A stretch of 64,000 nt of DNA from Ochrobactrum quorumnocens. GTDB taxonomy: Bacteria > Pseudomonadota > Alphaproteobacteria > Rhizobiales > Rhizobiaceae. The notes under the pieces are model-generated. The model saw nothing but the letters and a program-made list of their open reading frames with translations. It ran no database searches and was not told the origin of the DNA. The DNA is taken from assembly GCF_002278035.1 (NCBI RefSeq), contig NZ_CP022603.1, positions 744,001 through 808,000 on the forward strand. Direction: 5' to 3'. The position numbers and the translations under genes were made by a program. Shown piece by piece: positions 37,339 to 46,149 of this stretch; position 1 is the stretch's first letter, and every line of letters starts with the position of its first letter.

Positions 37339-37425
37339 GAAGTCAGACGCACGGCAATCTAGCCCCTTGTCGAAACCATGGCCTGATACATATCCTTATA
37401 CATCAAATTAGATAGGGAGACTAAA

Positions 37426-37674
37426 ATGGGTGAAGCAGGTGTAGGCTGGATTGCTGCAATCATTATAGGCGGTCTTGCGGGCTGGATTGCATCCAACTTC
37501 ATGAATAGCAATACAGGCATATTCATGAACATTATTCTTGGTATCATCGGCGCGGCAATTGCCAGCTTTATCTTTGGCTTTCTGGGCATCTCGTTCGGTG
37601 GCTGGCTCGGCTATCTGGTGGCTGGCTTCATCGGTGCATGTATCTTGATCTGGGTCGGGCGAGCGATAAGTTAG
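37426..37674 (+). CDS. GlsB/YeaQ/YmgE-type small membrane protein
   Basis: An 82-aa protein, almost entirely hydrophobic, with three glycine-rich helices (GWIAAIIIGGLAGWIAS, IILGIIGAAIASFIFG, GYLVAGFIGACILIW). This is the transglycosylase-associated / GlsB family, often induced by stress; the family name does not imply enzymatic activity. GGGAG precedes the ATG and a terminator follows. Confidence 0.85.
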   Translation: MGEAGVGWIAAIIIGGLAGWIASNFMNSNTGIFMNIILGIIGAAIASFIFGFLGISFGGWLGYLVAGFIGACILIWVGRAIS

Positions 37675-37694
37675 CACCAACTTCGTAATGAATA

Positions 37695-37717
37695 GAAGCC
37701 CCGCAAAGCGGGGCTTC
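37695..37717 (+). terminator. Terminator hairpin after the GlsB-type gene
   Basis: A perfect 10-bp stem GAAGCCCCGC / GCGGGGCTTC with an AAA loop is followed by T-rich sequence. Confidence 0.85.
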
Positions 37718-37847
37718 TTCTAATTTGACGAATAATCAATCGACCGACACATCATGACGATATCGCTAATTTAAACTCCTTTTACATTGAAACGCGCCCC
37801 TCTTTGCGGCTATTAACAGATGCGTTGAAAGTTTGCGGAGTGGTGGG

Positions 37848-39164
37848 GTGATACGAATACTGTTTCTACTGCTGGGACGCGAAATTATTCAGCGGCACTG
37901 GAGAACCTTGCTGGTAATCTCTGCGCTCTGGATTATCGGTGGTGCACTGATCGTTATCGATGCACTTGACGGGAAAACCGTCTTACCAGCCCGTATTTTT
38001 GGCTATTTTCTTTTGCCCGAAGCCGCATTGTGCCTCTTCGCAGCCATTGCGAGCCGTGGCACTGCGCGTAGAATGCGCATCGTACAAGGCGTGGCGCTTC
38101 TTGGCGTAAGTATTCTGATCATCAGTTCGACACCTGCGAGCAACTTCGCACTCGCTGTCCTTTTCGGTCTATGTTTCCTCATCGACGGCATTGTACGTAT
38201 CGGCAGCGCCTGGGTGGTGCGATATCCCCGCTGGAAAGTCGGTATGGTGGGCGGCATCGTCGAAGTCTTGCTTGCAATTGCAACACTGCAGCCTTGGCCG
38301 ACATGGTACGAAGGCACAGTCGGTACAAATGTCGGCGCTGTTCTCATTCTAACTGGCGTTGGCCTGCTTAGCATAGCGTTCCGAATAAAGCGGTTGGGAG
38401 CAGATGCCTCTCTGACAAGTATTCTCAGCAGAAATCCCTTCAACCAACGCGCGGCAAAGCTCTATCGAAAACGAAGTGCCAGAAACCGAAAAAAGCTTAT
38501 CGTTCACGTCTGGACACCCACCGGCACAGCAATGACATCGCTCCGGCAAAGAGCAATCAATCGCTATATTGCGGCTGTTGACAGCAATGGTGTTATTTCT
38601 ACAGGACACGCGGCGCTGGAAATGGCTCCCGATATTTATATCAGTCATTACCCCGCAGCTGAAATCGACCGCAACCCAGATGAATTCAGCCGCACCTTGC
38701 GAGCCACAGCCGACAACAATGTTGTTGGTCGGTTTTTGCCGAGTTATGAGGTTGAGTCTGGCGAATGGTGCCCATCCACGGTGCAAGTCGAAATCAATAA
38801 TATTGACGCAACTCGCCTTAAAACATTCTGGAAGCATTATCGTTCAAACGACACTTACAACCTGACCAACAGGAACTGTTCAAGTGCCGTGGCCGATGCA
38901 TTGGATGCAGCGCTGGAAGGCGTTTATCGCGAACACAGGTGGCCTGTCTTCAAGGCACTTCAGGCTATCGTATTCCCTGAGCTTTGGGCTGCAGGCCTTA
39001 TGCGCAAGCGCGCAGAATCTATGGCGTGGACGCCGGGACTTGTACTTGATTACGCACGCGCTCTATCAGCATTGGTGGACTCCAACGGCCGCCCAACAAC
39101 AAAACAAAGTTTCCGGCTTGTGAAGAAGTATTCCCCTCGCAAGTCAAAAGCGACGATAAGCTAA
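37848..39164 (+). CDS. HdeD-like membrane domain fused to a putative thiol-hydrolase domain
   Basis: A 438-aa protein in two parts. Residues about 1-190 contain six short helices in pairs, as in HdeD/DUF308 proteins. Residues about 215-420 form a soluble domain with a histidine in ISTGHAALEM and, about 100 residues on, a cysteine in NLTNRNCSSAVADAL. A His-before-Cys order with these local contexts recalls permuted papain-like (NlpC/P60- or LRAT-like) hydrolases. The GTG at 37848 follows CGGAG at good distance; a TTG at 37833 overlaps that site. It stands alone. Enzyme function is inferred and the substrate unknown. Confidence 0.65.
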   Translation: MIRILFLLLGREIIQRHWRTLLVISALWIIGGALIVIDALDGKTVLPARIFGYFLLPEAALCLFAAIASRGTARRMRIVQGVALLGVSILIISSTPASNFALAVLFGLCFLIDGIVRIGSAWVVRYPRWKVGMVGGIVEVLLAIATLQPWPTWYEGTVGTNVGAVLILTGVGLLSIAFRIKRLGADASLTSILSRNPFNQRAAKLYRKRSARNRKKLIVHVWTPTGTAMTSLRQRAINRYIAAVDSNGVISTGHAALEMAPDIYISHYPAAEIDRNPDEFSRTLRATADNNVVGRFLPSYEVESGEWCPSTVQVEINNIDATRLKTFWKHYRSNDTYNLTNRNCSSAVADALDAALEGVYREHRWPVFKALQAIVFPELWAAGLMRKRAESMAWTPGLVLDYARALSALVDSNGRPTTKQSFRLVKKYSPRKSKATIS

Positions 39165-39252
39165 AAATTCAGGTGCTCCAACAAGGCATCTGAATTAACT
39201 TGATTATTATACTCATATTAATTAGGCCTTCTTGATCAGTTCAAGCCATCGA

Positions 39253-40161
39253 ATGGATCAAGCAAACGTGCATTTTTCAAACGCCATCCGAACCTACCCT
39301 CTGCGCAGCATCGAAAAAATCGTGCTCGCATTGATGCTATTCGTTGGCCTCCAGCTTACAACTCAATCGCCAGCCTTTGCGGAGAGCGGAAATGCGCAAC
39401 GCATTATCTCGCTTGGCCCTGAAGTCACTGAAATCATATTCGCGCTTGGTGCAGGGGATAAGGTTGTCGCGGTTGATCGGAGCAGCAAGTATCCTGCCGA
39501 AACCGCCAACAAGGCCAATGTCGGCTATCGTCGAAGCCTATCTCCTGAAGGCATATTTACGCTTAACACAGACCTGATCATTGCGTCTGAAGATATCGGC
39601 CCACCGGAAACGACTGATGTACTCAACCAGTCGCCAGTCGAAATTTTCTATGTGCCGGTCGACAACAGCCGTGCGGGTCTGATCAAAAAGATTGAGCTTA
39701 TCGCAAAGAGGCTTGATCTCGAGAAGCAAGGCCGTGCCCTAACGCAGAAAGTCGTAGAAGACTTCGATGCGGCAACAGCCTATGCCGGCAAGATTTCAGC
39801 GGATAAACAGAAGAAGGTTGTCTTCTTTCATGGTCTCGCCCGGTTAAGTGGCGCGGGTAGCGACACGGCGGCCGACGCATTTATCCGCTATGCGGGTGGG
39901 ATCAATCCACTGTCGGTCTATTCAGGCTACAAACCCGTCTCAGAAGAATGGCTGGTCAAGGCGGAGCCAGACGTCGTCCTCATGCTCTCAGACGGCAATG
40001 GGGGACCGACCCGCGAAGACGTTTTCTCTGTGAAAGCCTTACAGCGGACACCCGCTGCCAAAAATCATGCGCTGATCGTTCTGGAAGGGCCTTACATGCT
40101 GGGATTTGGCCCAAGGACTGCGGAAGCAATCCGAAAATTAGCCGCAGCACTTTACGAATAA
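39253..40161 (+). CDS. Heme-type periplasmic binding protein (HmuT/BhuT-like)
   Basis: A 302-aa TroA-fold binding protein with an N-terminal hydrophobic signal (about residues 22-45, ending PAFAES). Motifs ISLGPEVTEIIFALGAGDKVVAVDRSSKYP and FGPRTAEAIRKLAAAL are typical of hemin ABC binding proteins; a tyrosine in RSSKYP is the usual heme ligand position. No permease or ATPase gene is adjacent, so it either works with a system elsewhere or is a spare receptor. The start is uncertain: ATG at 39253 and TTG at 39232 both lack a clear site. Confidence 0.8.
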   Translation: MDQANVHFSNAIRTYPLRSIEKIVLALMLFVGLQLTTQSPAFAESGNAQRIISLGPEVTEIIFALGAGDKVVAVDRSSKYPAETANKANVGYRRSLSPEGIFTLNTDLIIASEDIGPPETTDVLNQSPVEIFYVPVDNSRAGLIKKIELIAKRLDLEKQGRALTQKVVEDFDAATAYAGKISADKQKKVVFFHGLARLSGAGSDTAADAFIRYAGGINPLSVYSGYKPVSEEWLVKAEPDVVLMLSDGNGGPTREDVFSVKALQRTPAAKNHALIVLEGPYMLGFGPRTAEAIRKLAAALYE

Positions 40162-40170
40162 TACAAAAAA

Positions 40171-40187
40171 CCCCTCCATAGGAGGGG
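40171..40187. terminator. Bidirectional terminator hairpin
   Basis: A perfect 7-bp GC stem CCCCTCC / GGAGGGG with an ATA loop, flanked by an A-run on the left and CTTTCTGTTTTT on the right, lies between the heme-binding protein gene and the convergent aldehyde dehydrogenase gene. Confidence 0.8.
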
Positions 40188-40215
40188 CTTTCTGTTTTTA
40201 ATGCGCACGAAAAGA

Positions 40216-41730
40216 CTATTCAAAATCTTCCGGCAGCAGTCCCTGCGGGAAGTTCTGATAAGAAACAGGGCGCAGGAAGCGACGAATGGACATGGTGCCA
40301 ACGCTCGTCGCACCGAAGTTCGTTGATGCCGGATATGGGCCACCATGAACCATCGAGTCGACAACCTCCACACCGGTTGGGAAGCCATTGACCAGCACAC
40401 GCCCGGCTTTACGCTCCAGCACGGGCAGAAGACGGCGTGCGTCTTCCAGATCGCCAGCATCCATATGGATAGTGGTGGTCAGCTGACCTTCAAAGCCACG
40501 AGCGAGCTTTTCCATCTCGTCGACAGAACCAACGCGAATGACCAGACCAAGAGGGCCAAAGACTTCTTCGCCCAAAGCATGGTCAGACAGGAAACGCTCG
40601 CCGGTCGTTTCAAACAGATTTGGTGAAGCCTGACGACCCGATGACTCGGTTTCATACAATGGCTTGACGGCATTGCGCGTATCAAAACGCTCCTTACCGT
40701 CATGGTAAGCCTGTGCAATACCATCGGTCAGCATAGTCTGCGGACCAACCTTCTTGAGGCCATCAACAGTCGCTTCCGTAAAGCGATCAGCGTCAGCACC
40801 ATCAAGAACAACAGCAATGCCCGGATTAGTGCAGAACTGGCCTGCCCCCATGGTCAGCGAACCTGCCCAGCCCTGTCCGAGCGTTTCGGCACGTGCCTTC
40901 ATTGCCTCTGGCAACAAGAACATCGGATTGACCGAACCAAGCTCACCGAAGAACGGAATTGGTTCCGGACGCGCTGCGCAAAGATCAAACAATGCACGGC
41001 CACCACCGAGAGAACCGGTAAAGCCAACAGCCTTGATGTTTGGATGCTGCACAAGCGCATGACCGACATCGCGACGACCGCCCTGAATGAGCGAGAACAC
41101 ACCCGGATGAACTCCGGTCTTGGCGATTGCAGCTTCAACGGCTTGAGCTACGATTTCGCCCGTGCCTGGATGAGCGGAGTGGCCTTTCACGACAACTGGG
41201 CAACCGGCTGCAAGGGCCGCTGCGGTGTCGCCACCAGCGGTCGAAAATGCCATCGGGAAGTTGGAGGCACCGAAAACGGCTACAGGTCCGATTGGACGTT
41301 GAACGAGGCGAATCTCTGGGCGTGGAGCAGGCTGACGATCAGGAAGCGCTGCATCAAAACGACGATCAAGGTAATCGCCTTTTTCGATATGATCAGCGAA
41401 CAGACGAAGCTGGCCAGTCGTGCGTCCAGTTTCACCCTGAAGGCGTGCTTCAGCCAGACCGGTTTCTTGCGAACCGATGACGACGATATCGGCAATGCGT
41501 ACTTCAATTTCGTCAGCAATTGCGCGCAGGAATGCTGCACGGTCGGCACGGGTCGAATAGCCATAAGTCCAGAAAGCATCTTCCGCAGCTTCGCAGGCGC
41601 GGTTCACCAGATCAACAGTTCCAACTGCGAAAGAATGGGCAGGCCCACTTGCTGGTGCAGACTGAAATGTGCCGGCTCCGTCGAGCCATTCGCCAGCAAC
41701 AAGGTGTTTTCCTTTGGGCGTGAATGCCAT
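40216..41730 (-). CDS. hypH: Alpha-ketoglutarate semialdehyde (2,5-dioxovalerate) dehydrogenase
   Basis: A 504-aa aldehyde dehydrogenase with the catalytic glutamate in FFGELGSVNP and catalytic cysteine in GAGQFCTNPG; this FFGELGS/GQFC form is typical of 2,5-dioxovalerate dehydrogenases. It would oxidise alpha-ketoglutarate semialdehyde to 2-oxoglutarate in the cytoplasm, the last step of hydroxyproline (and of some sugar-acid) breakdown. The ATG at 41730 follows AGGAGG; the frame to 41778 is unsupported. It is divergent from the HypS-like gene, and HypD- and HypR-like genes follow. The symbol rests on that context. Confidence 0.8.
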   Translation of the reverse strand: MAFTPKGKHLVAGEWLDGAGTFQSAPASGPAHSFAVGTVDLVNRACEAAEDAFWTYGYSTRADRAAFLRAIADEIEVRIADIVVIGSQETGLAEARLQGETGRTTGQLRLFADHIEKGDYLDRRFDAALPDRQPAPRPEIRLVQRPIGPVAVFGASNFPMAFSTAGGDTAAALAAGCPVVVKGHSAHPGTGEIVAQAVEAAIAKTGVHPGVFSLIQGGRRDVGHALVQHPNIKAVGFTGSLGGGRALFDLCAARPEPIPFFGELGSVNPMFLLPEAMKARAETLGQGWAGSLTMGAGQFCTNPGIAVVLDGADADRFTEATVDGLKKVGPQTMLTDGIAQAYHDGKERFDTRNAVKPLYETESSGRQASPNLFETTGERFLSDHALGEEVFGPLGLVIRVGSVDEMEKLARGFEGQLTTTIHMDAGDLEDARRLLPVLERKAGRVLVNGFPTGVEVVDSMVHGGPYPASTNFGATSVGTMSIRRFLRPVSYQNFPQGLLPEDFE

Positions 41731-41875
41731 TCGTTCATCCTCCTGTAGAAATCGGCGTGCAATTAAGCCAGTATCCACCGCATCTAAATTGCACTTGCCT
41801 AATGTTTGTATACATTATGTGCGCAGATATCAATTGCCTGTGGGGCCTCCCGTCAGGCTTAGCCATGAAAGACGC

Positions 41876-42916
41876 ATGATGAGCGAGACCACTATCCTGA
41901 GCATTGCAACGCTTCACGACCGCGTAGAGGCGATTTTTCGTAAAGCAGGTCTCAACGCAATACAGGCTGGAGCCGTCGCTCGTGTGATTGTTGCGGGTGA
42001 ACGCGACCACTGCAAATCCCACGGCATATACCGTATCGAGGGTGCGCTTCGCACAGTCAAGGCCGGTAAGGTAAAACCGGATGCAATTCCTGAAATCGTT
42101 ACTCAGGAAGCATCGAGCATTGTGCGGGTGAATGCCAATTATGGCTTCGCAAACCCTGCCTTCGAGACGGGTGTACCGGTATTGGCAGAGCGCGCGCGCA
42201 AAAATGGTATTGCAGCCCTCGTCATCAATGACTGCACGCATTTTTCAGCACTCTGGCCGGAAGTCGAAGCGCTGACCGCCGAAGGCTTGGCTGCCCTCGT
42301 CATGTGCCCAAGCTATGCAACGGTAGCACCAACGGGCGGCAACAAACCGTTGCTCGGCACCAACCCATTCGCATTTGGCTGGCCGCGCAAGGAAACATCG
42401 CCATACGTCTTCGACTTTGCAACATCTGTCGCCGCACGCGGCGAGATCGAGCTGCATCGCCGAGCAGGCAAGCAATTGCCTGAAGGCTGGGCATTAGATG
42501 TCGACGGCAATCCGACAACTGACCCGGAAACAGCTTTGGCTGGTGCTATGTTGCCATTCGGTGGGCACAAAGGCTCAGCAATCAGCACCATGGTTGAACT
42601 GCTTGCAGCAATCATGATTGGCGATCTGACCAGCCCGGAAGTACTCGATTTTCTCGGTACAACCACACTTTCACCGGTACATGGCGAGCTTATCATCGCG
42701 TTTTCGCCAGAAGCATTCGCTAAAGGCCGTCCCGGCGACCCATTTGCCCGCGCAGAAAGCTTCTTTGAAGCCATCGTCGGCCAGGGTGCACGTCTGCCCT
42801 CGCAACGCCGTTTCAAAGCGCGCGCTGAATCTGAAAGCGAAGGTATCAAGCTCACCAAGGCCGAAATCGACCAACTCGATCTGCTCTGGGCCAAAGGCCT
42901 GGATGCCATTTCCTGA
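41876..42916 (+). CDS. hypS: Malate/L-lactate-dehydrogenase-family reductase (HypS-like)
   Basis: A 346-aa protein of the LDH2/MDH2 family, NAD(P)-dependent enzymes that include delta1-pyrroline-2-carboxylate reductase. Family segments include GERDHCKSHGIYRIEG near the N-terminus with the catalytic histidine, and GGHKGSAISTMVELLA. In rhizobial hyp clusters a protein of this family reduces pyrroline-2-carboxylate formed from D-proline or related compounds. Start is ATG at 41876 or 41879; a longer frame overlaps the divergent gene and is rejected. Other LDH2 enzymes act on malate or sugar acids, so the substrate rests on context. Confidence 0.75.
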   Translation: MMSETTILSIATLHDRVEAIFRKAGLNAIQAGAVARVIVAGERDHCKSHGIYRIEGALRTVKAGKVKPDAIPEIVTQEASSIVRVNANYGFANPAFETGVPVLAERARKNGIAALVINDCTHFSALWPEVEALTAEGLAALVMCPSYATVAPTGGNKPLLGTNPFAFGWPRKETSPYVFDFATSVAARGEIELHRRAGKQLPEGWALDVDGNPTTDPETALAGAMLPFGGHKGSAISTMVELLAAIMIGDLTSPEVLDFLGTTTLSPVHGELIIAFSPEAFAKGRPGDPFARAESFFEAIVGQGARLPSQRRFKARAESESEGIKLTKAEIDQLDLLWAKGLDAIS

Positions 42917-42921
42917 ACAAA

Positions 42922-42947
42922 AAAGGCCCTCCAAACGGAGGGCCTTT
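42922..42947. terminator. Bidirectional terminator hairpin
   Basis: A perfect 11-bp stem AAAGGCCCTCC / GGAGGGCCTTT with an AAAC loop lies between the convergent hypS-like and hypD-like genes. Confidence 0.88.
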
Positions 42948-42966
42948 CTTTAAGCTTGCGACTAAA

Positions 42967-43929
42967 TTAGGCCTTGTACTTCTGTACTGCGCCGGGAAGC
43001 TTGCTCCACTCGGCATACCAGCTGTTAAACAGCTTGAACTGCGCTTCGACATATCCCCGCTGACTATCGGAAAGAGCATCGGTTTCATTGAAGTGCAGCG
43101 TATATTCCTTATCGCCCTTCAGAACCATCATGTGCTTGAAATAGAGCACAAGATCCGGACCTTCATCAAAGGACGAAAGCACGGCAAGCGCCTGCTCGAG
43201 TTCAAGCGCGCGCTGGCGCGCATCAGCATCGCCCGCAGCTGCAGCCTGCGAAAGCTTGCAAAGCTGGATGACTTCCTTCGGCAGAACGTTGCCGATGCCC
43301 GTGATCGCACCAGTTGCACCGCAGTTTACAAAGCCATGGACTACTGCCGTATCAACGCCGATCATCAGCGTTACATCGTCATCGCGGCTGGTGATGTTTT
43401 CAGCCGCATAACGCATATCAGCCGGACCACCGAATTCTTTGAATCCCACAAGGTTCGAATGCTCTGCACGCAAAGCAAAAAACAGATCGGCGCGGGTTGC
43501 GAAGCCATAATATGGGCTGTTGTAGATGACAGCAGGAAGATCAGGAGCGGCAGACAAGATGGCTTTGAAATGAGCCTTCTGCGCTGAAATCACAGAGCCA
43601 CGCGACAGAACACGTGGGATTACCATCAGACCCTTGGCACCAACCTTTTGCGCATGTGCTGCGTGAGCTGCAGCAACGGCTGTGTTGACCGCACCCGTGC
43701 CTACGATCACAGGAATGCCTGCTGCGGTAAGACGCGCAACGCCTTCCATACGCTGCTCATCGGTCAGCAGTGGCCAGTCGCCCATCGAACCGCAGTAAAC
43801 GACAGCCGACATGCCAGCCGCGATCAGTTCCTTGCCTTTGCGCACCAGCGCATCGAAATCAGGCGTACGATCGTCCTTGCATGGGGTCATCAGAGCCGGA
43901 ATCACGCCGGAGAAAATATTGGCAGCCAT
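42967..43929 (-). CDS. hypD: DHDPS-family lyase, hydroxyproline-pathway deaminase-like (HypD-like)
   Basis: A 320-aa (beta/alpha)8 enzyme of the dihydrodipicolinate synthase family. The Schiff-base lysine is in VGFKEFGG and the catalytic tyrosine in AVIYNSPYYG. In hydroxyproline degradation a member of this family (HypD/LhpC) deaminates and dehydrates pyrroline-4-hydroxy-2-carboxylate to alpha-ketoglutarate semialdehyde, the substrate of the HypH-like enzyme next door. AGGAG precedes the ATG. Sugar-acid dehydratases such as KdgD share the fold, but the HypS-, HypR- and peptidase-like neighbours favour hydroxyproline. No epimerase or FAD-dependent dehydrogenase is in the window. Confidence 0.75.
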   Translation of the reverse strand: MAANIFSGVIPALMTPCKDDRTPDFDALVRKGKELIAAGMSAVVYCGSMGDWPLLTDEQRMEGVARLTAAGIPVIVGTGAVNTAVAAAHAAHAQKVGAKGLMVIPRVLSRGSVISAQKAHFKAILSAAPDLPAVIYNSPYYGFATRADLFFALRAEHSNLVGFKEFGGPADMRYAAENITSRDDDVTLMIGVDTAVVHGFVNCGATGAITGIGNVLPKEVIQLCKLSQAAAAGDADARQRALELEQALAVLSSFDEGPDLVLYFKHMMVLKGDKEYTLHFNETDALSDSQRGYVEAQFKLFNSWYAEWSKLPGAVQKYKA

Positions 43930-44102
43930 CTAAAACTCCTCTCAGGGCATTTCCAGTAAAACTGCAGAGCAGCTTTGCAACGGACAATGCAACAAAACAA
44001 AAAACAGCGCAGTTGAAACTGTCGTGGCGTATTGCCTCGTATCAACTCTCTATAACTGATATATCAGTATGTATTTTATTTGTCGACAAAAATTAGACAG
44101 GT

Positions 44103-44807
44103 CTACAAACTTATTTCCAGACGGTCGTCACGCATCACCAGTTTCTGCACTTGCCGCACAATCTGCTCGGCGTGTTCATGCGCTAATTGCTCGGCAAGTT
44201 TGACGTCACGCGCGGCAATTGCTGCGATCATTTCGTCGTGCTCTTCCACAAAACGTTTTGGCAGCCGATCATTATAAGACTGATAGTAAAGTCGCAGAAT
44301 ACGACGTCCCTCATCGAGAAGACGCTTGAACAATGTAATGAAATAGGGATTGCGCCCCGCTTCCGCGATCGCCAGATGCAAAGCCGCATTGGTGGCAATC
44401 ATGCCAAGCGCGTCCTGTGCTTCAACCGCTGCCGCGAACTCTTTCTGATGCGCCGCGATGATCTCCAGATCTTCGGGACGATGGTTTTTGGCTGCAAGCT
44501 GCGTAGTCACGCGATACATCAGCGTCAAAGCATCGAAATAGGTATGCATATTGAGGAAATCGATATTTGACACCATGGTCGAGCGGTTTGGCAACGTATC
44601 AATCAACCCCTCGCCTGCCAGCCGCACCAACGCCTCCCGGATTGGCGTACGGGACATTTTGAAACGCTCGGCAAGTTGAACCTCATCAATTGAGTTACCG
44701 GGCGGCAGAACCAGATCGAGAATTTCATCGCGTAGCAGGTCATAGACCATTTTAACGCCCGATCCACGCTTACGCTCATTTGTGAGGATGGCTTCACTAT
44801 CCGTCAT
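44103..44807 (-). CDS. GntR/FCD-type transcriptional regulator (HypR-like)
   Basis: A 234-aa regulator with an N-terminal winged helix (LAERFKMSRTPIREALVRLAGEGLI, about residues 42-66) and a C-terminal helical FCD effector domain (about 85-220). The ATG at 44807 follows GAAGGAT; the upstream frame to 44909 is not supported. It lies between the HypD-like gene and the M24 peptidase and most likely controls the hydroxyproline-type genes. The rhizobial hydroxyproline regulator HypR is, as I recall, of the same family. Confidence 0.85.
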   Translation of the reverse strand: MTDSEAILTNERKRGSGVKMVYDLLRDEILDLVLPPGNSIDEVQLAERFKMSRTPIREALVRLAGEGLIDTLPNRSTMVSNIDFLNMHTYFDALTLMYRVTTQLAAKNHRPEDLEIIAAHQKEFAAAVEAQDALGMIATNAALHLAIAEAGRNPYFITLFKRLLDEGRRILRLYYQSYNDRLPKRFVEEHDEMIAAIAARDVKLAEQLAHEHAEQIVRQVQKLVMRDDRLEISL

Positions 44808-44832
44808 AGGCTTATCCTTCTGTCGGAAATTT

Positions 44833-44927
44833 AAGCGTTTCCCGAAAAGTGCGAAGCGGTTTTCGGGAAACGCTTTAAGACAAATGATTAGAGCGCCAAT
44901 CTGATACAATCAGATCGAAACGCATTC
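44833..44927. repeat. Dispersed intergenic palindromic element, copy 2
   Basis: A close relative of 29985-30085. Its left half is a perfect 16-bp inverted repeat (AAGCGTTTCCCGAAAA and complement, arms 44833-44848 and 44860-44875); its right half has the AATCTGAT / ATCAGAT hairpin and the shared GAGCGCC segment. As in copy 1, its right end touches the TAG stop codon of the neighbouring minus-strand gene, here the M24 peptidase. Confidence 0.8.
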
Positions 44928-46069
44928 TACGCGAAAGGTTCAGTTGGTCCCTTGGCAGGTTGCGTGAACCACTCAGGGCCTTGATCCGTCATGTAAATAT
45001 GGTCCTCAAGACGCACACCAAACTGCCCTGGCACAACAATCATCGGTTCATTGGAGAAGCACATGCCCGGCGCGAGCGGCAACTCATTGCCACGAACAAT
45101 ATACGGCGCTTCATGGATTTCGAGACCCAGGCCATGGCCTGCGCGATGCGGCAGGCCGGGCAGTTGGTAGTCTGGTCCGAGACCATGCTTGACCATCACA
45201 GCGCGGGCGGCATCATCAAGTCTGGAACAGGCCGCACCAACTTTTGCTGCATCAAACACAGCCTGTTGCGCCTGTCGCTCGATCGTCCAGATGCGCTCAA
45301 ACTCGGCTGTCGGTTCTTCCAGCATATAGGTGCGCGTCAGATCAGAATGATAGCCATCGATCCGGCAACCTGTATCAACGAGAATGACATCACCGTTCTT
45401 GTAAAACTGCTCACCATCGGCACCATGCGGCAGCGATGTTGCCTCACCAAAAGAGACAATGCAGAAAGTTGAGCCACCAGAGGCGCCCATTTCGCGATGC
45501 TGCTCATCGATAAAACGCACGACCTCTGACGCGGCCATGCCCGGACGGATGAACTGGTGCGCACGGCGATGAACCTCAAGCGTCAGCTCCATGGCATATT
45601 TGATAATGCCGATCTCTGTTTCAGACTTGCGAATACGCTGCTCACGGATAATTGGCCCTGCATCGACAAGACAATCAGCACCGATTTCGTTGCACAAAGC
45701 ATTATAGACAAACAGCGGCACAGCATCGTCAACGGCTAGTGTGTCACCCGCTTTTAACAGCGAGGAAACCAGTGCAGCACTATTCTCTTCTTCCTGCCAG
45801 ACGCGGATTTCGCCCGGCAAATGCGGAAGGCTTTCCACGCGGCTCTGCTCAAAACCCGGAACAATATAAACAATGTCTGTCTGTGTGATAATGGTACCGA
45901 GCAGGCGTTCACTCGAATGCCAGACAAGACCTGTGAAATAACGCAGGCTTGCGGTTGACCCAAGTAGCAGAGCACCAACGCCTTTTTCGCTCAGAGAACG
46001 GCGCAAAATTTCCAATCGCTGCAGCCGCTCATCATTGGAAATACGCGGTGCATGGGTTGTGACAGACAT
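44927..46069 (-). CDS. M24-family Xaa-Pro peptidase-like protein
   Basis: A 380-aa pita-bread-fold metallopeptidase. The N-terminal creatinase-like domain spans about 1-150. The five metal ligands are visible: two Asp in VDTGCRIDGYHSDLTR, His in HRAGHGLGLEIHE, and two Glu in FSNEPMI and VRLEDHIYM. It would cleave Xaa-Pro or Xaa-hydroxyproline dipeptides in the cytoplasm, which suits the hydroxyproline-type genes next to it. It follows the ABC transporter operon by about 80 bp and may be co-transcribed with it. Confidence 0.85.
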   Translation of the reverse strand: MSVTTHAPRISNDERLQRLEILRRSLSEKGVGALLLGSTASLRYFTGLVWHSSERLLGTIITQTDIVYIVPGFEQSRVESLPHLPGEIRVWQEEENSAALVSSLLKAGDTLAVDDAVPLFVYNALCNEIGADCLVDAGPIIREQRIRKSETEIGIIKYAMELTLEVHRRAHQFIRPGMAASEVVRFIDEQHREMGASGGSTFCIVSFGEATSLPHGADGEQFYKNGDVILVDTGCRIDGYHSDLTRTYMLEEPTAEFERIWTIERQAQQAVFDAAKVGAACSRLDDAARAVMVKHGLGPDYQLPGLPHRAGHGLGLEIHEAPYIVRGNELPLAPGMCFSNEPMIVVPGQFGVRLEDHIYMTDQGPEWFTQPAKGPTEPFA

Positions 46070-46149
46070 TCCTTATTCCCTTCAGCAAATGCCACTCCTA
46101 CCGTGACATGCTGAAAGGATAAATCTCTGTACGCAATTTGTCGACAGGG

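Noticed and set aside
40702..41748. Long plus-strand open frame of 348 codons opposite the aldehyde dehydrogenase gene
   Set aside because: The minus-strand frame has an intact aldehyde dehydrogenase with catalytic residues and a good start; the opposite frame has low-complexity, Cys/Arg-rich composition and no ribosome-binding site.
42967..43929. True dihydrodipicolinate synthase (lysine pathway, DapA)
   Set aside because: The genomic context is catabolic (semialdehyde dehydrogenase, LDH2-type reductase, GntR regulator), and DHDPS-family proteins in such clusters are lyases or deaminases.
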